A stretch of 64,000 nt of DNA, taken from NCBI GenBank assembly GCA_046538075.1, contig JBKHJN010000010.1, positions 12,020-76,019 of the forward strand, written 5' to 3'. Each line of letters opens with the position of its first letter. Position 1 is the stretch's first letter. Position numbers and translations under genes: made by a program. This stretch comes from Desulfobacca_B sp046538075 (GTDB lineage: Bacteria; Desulfobacterota; Desulfobaccia; Desulfobaccales; Desulfobaccaceae). The notes below the pieces were generated by a model, which was given only the letters and a program-made list of their open reading frames with translations, had not been told where the DNA came from and ran no database searches. Positions 62,510 through 64,000 of the stretch are shown here, piece by piece.

Positions 62510-63490
62510 ATGTTCAATTCAGGGATTCTGGATGTGGCGATTGGGTTAGTTTTTATTTTCCTGTTGTTGAGCCTGATATGTTCTGCAATCAATGAGATGA
62601 TCGAGGTCTTCCTGAAGAGGCGTGCCGCTAACTTGGAGGAGGGGATCCGAGAACTTCTTCAGGATCCGGAGGGTACCGGTCTGGCGAAATCCATCTATGA
62701 GCACCTCTTGGTGTTTGGACTGTTTAAAGGAAATTATGATCCCCGAAAAGTCTCGAATCTTCCTTCGTACATACCCTCACGCAACTTTGCCCTGGCATTG
62801 ATGGACATTTTATTGCATGCTGACAAAAATACGGATTCCGGGGCGGCTGAGGCGGTTGCTCCTTCTTCTGCCGGTTCTCCAGCCCCTCTTGGCGGTGGGA
62901 TGCCCACCTCTCCATTACAGCCATTGCGGGATGCTATCAGCTCGATCCAAAATCCGAAAGTCAGACAAGCATTGATTACCCTGGTAGATGCGGCAGGGGA
63001 TGACGTCAGCAAGGCGCGGGAAAATATCGAGCTTTGGTACGACAGTGCCATGGAACGGATAAGTGGCTGGTACAAGCGGCGGAGCCAGAAGATTATCCTT
63101 GCCCTGGGGCTTGTAGTGGCGATAGCGGTCAACGCTGACACCATCACCATTGCCCGAAGCCTTTCATATGATATGTCAATGCGCAATTCATTGGTGGCCG
63201 CGTCACAGGAGTATGCTAAAACTCCCCAAACCGTCGGATCCCTAGCGATGACGCCTGAAGCCAGAGTGAATAAGAACCTGGAAGAGATTCAGAAATATGG
63301 TTTGCCGATAGGCTGGAGATGCGGCGATGAAAGATCAATACCAAAAGGCGCAGGGTGGGCAATTAAAATTCTCGGCTGGTTGTTAACGGCAATGGCTATC
63401 TCTCTGGGGGCCCCGTTCTGGTTCGACCTGCTGAACAAATTCATGTCTGCCAGGTCAACTTTGAAGCCTTCTAGTAAGTTGCTAAAGTAA
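62510..63490 (+). CDS. Conserved membrane protein of unknown function
   Basis: A 326-residue protein. One N-terminal helix (LDVAIGLVFIFLLLSLICSA) is followed by a cytoplasmic region with EEGIRELLQDPEG and a low-complexity Ala/Gly/Ser/Pro stretch. The conserved ELWYDSAMERISGWYKRR leads into a second helix (IILALGLVVAIAVNADTITI), and a third lies near residues 286-306. I recognise this as a widespread uncharacterised family but cannot name a function. The frame opens at 62480; AAGGAG six bases before the ATG at 62510 decides the start. A patatin-like gene follows on the same strand. Confidence 0.75.
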   Translation: MFNSGILDVAIGLVFIFLLLSLICSAINEMIEVFLKRRAANLEEGIRELLQDPEGTGLAKSIYEHLLVFGLFKGNYDPRKVSNLPSYIPSRNFALALMDILLHADKNTDSGAAEAVAPSSAGSPAPLGGGMPTSPLQPLRDAISSIQNPKVRQALITLVDAAGDDVSKARENIELWYDSAMERISGWYKRRSQKIILALGLVVAIAVNADTITIARSLSYDMSMRNSLVAASQEYAKTPQTVGSLAMTPEARVNKNLEEIQKYGLPIGWRCGDERSIPKGAGWAIKILGWLLTAMAISLGAPFWFDLLNKFMSARSTLKPSSKLLK

Positions 63491-63903
63491 TAAAAAGGGA
63501 TAAGGTGGAACATGCCGCCTCGCCCTGTAAACTGGAGTAGCGTATAGAGTTTGGGCAACTCTGGGCAAATTCGTTAGACTGGCTGATCAGAATATTGTTG
63601 CTTTCCGGGGCCCAGTTCACAGGTTATGTTCAAATATCACAGTCATGGCTACGTGGAAACAACTCGAACTGCATCTTTCATCAGGAAGAGTTGATCACTG
63701 TCCTGGGCCAAATAAAGGTGGCTATCGCCAACCGGTTAAAGCAGCCTGATGGGGGAAACTATTGCCGAACCGGTTCACTACAGCCGTTACCCAGTTTTCT
63801 TTGTGGCGCCTATACATAAAGGACGCTCATGATCTTCGCAAAATTCTAACCATTGTAAGAAGAGTAATCTTCAATCAACACCTTAACGAGGAGGGTCAAC
63901 GCC
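63491..63903. other. 413-bp intergenic region before the patatin-like gene
   Basis: A 74-codon TTG-started frame (63595-63819) covers part of it but has no recognisable motif or ribosome binding site, so I do not call it. A GAGGAGGG ribosome binding site lies at the right end. Confidence 0.5.
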
Positions 63904-64000
63904 ATGTCACAATTTCGGAATCTCGTCTTTGAGGGCGGCGGGGTCAGCGGTTGGGCATTGCCGCCGCGTTACAGAAGATCATCAAACAGCATGGCTATCG
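63904..64000 (+). pseudogene. Patatin-like phospholipase, frameshifted near the start and cut by the window edge
   Basis: After a good ribosome binding site, the ATG at 63904 reads MSQFRNLVFEGGGVSG, the classic patatin N-terminus with the GGGVxG oxyanion-hole loop. The annotated frame then goes out of register. If one T is added at 63951-63952, it continues GLGIAAALQKIIKQHGY, as patatins do. The gene therefore appears disrupted by a one-base loss, or the base is missing from the assembly. Patatin-like proteins are serine lipases with a Ser-Asp dyad; the serine lies beyond the window. Confidence 0.7.

Noticed and set aside
63595..63819. 74-codon frame before the patatin-like gene
   Set aside because: It has a TTG start without a ribosome binding site, and the sequence shows no motif. 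It is probably chance.
1..64000. Global recoding of TAG as a sense codon
   Set aside because: TAG ends trpS, thrC and the sensor kinase at sensible lengths, so it is a working stop codon here.
59819..64000. Second copy of the tRNA-Asp 3' end as an attachment site
   Set aside because: No repeat of the tRNA 3' end was found within the window. It may lie beyond the right edge.

Overview
This 64 kb window is chromosomal DNA from a Gram-negative bacterium. It has a complete type II secretion operon with a lipoprotein-type secretin, two Lon proteases, LarC, a NIL-domain ferredoxin, a C_GCAxxG_C_C protein and a PurS-PurL fusion. That mix, with GC-rich genes packed into operons, most resembles a Desulfobacterota organism such as a Desulfobacca relative. 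This taxonomic call is inference from gene content, not from a search.

Layout. 1-5097 (minus): a housekeeping run read as slyD, acyl-CoA ligase, DUF2062, ksgA, EamA transporter, UPF0280 (cut by the left edge). 5661-6968: a lone AAA ATPase with its own strong promoter. 7233-13163 (minus): a long run from a phosphotransferase and P-loop kinase pair through a C_GCAxxG protein, trpS, rluB and a site-2-type protease to NUDIX and PilZ genes. 13449-19585 (plus): lon, two tandem CNNM/CBS membrane proteins and larC. 19671-21740: an SMR-like transporter, an M42 peptidase and a Uri-type GIY-YIG protein. 22063-35886: a lytic transglycosylase, gspEFGHIJKLMCD, a small exported protein, the prepilin peptidase and a lipoprotein.

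36144-49688 (plus): pgi, a sensor kinase, a class II photolyase, a sigma54 response regulator, thrC, an AT-rich restriction-modification insert (D12-class methylase, SacI-like nuclease, ORF6N protein), purL and a ferredoxin. 49929-53052: an uncharacterised two-gene unit, a SHOCT-like membrane protein and an M18 aminopeptidase. 53563-59561: tRNA-Leu, then the protein quality-control block tig-clpP-clpX-lon. 59628-59864: tRNA-Val, tRNA-Asp and a strong terminator.

From 59847 the character changes. Downstream of tRNA-Asp lies a scar of mobile-element remains: a tyrosine integrase with an amber stop, an IS110 remnant, an IS5-type remnant and another transposase tail. After it come a conserved but uncharacterised membrane protein and a patatin-like gene that appears frameshifted within its first 20 codons and is cut by the right edge.

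The items most worth a second look are: the SacI-like restriction module; the glutamate-rich tail of GspC; a usually fused phosphotransferase/kinase split by one in-frame TAG; a 37-bp duplication that created a mini-ORF; the unknown pair at 49929-50804; and the membrane-protein/patatin pair beside the tRNA-Asp scar. I saw no CRISPR array, rRNA or intact prophage.
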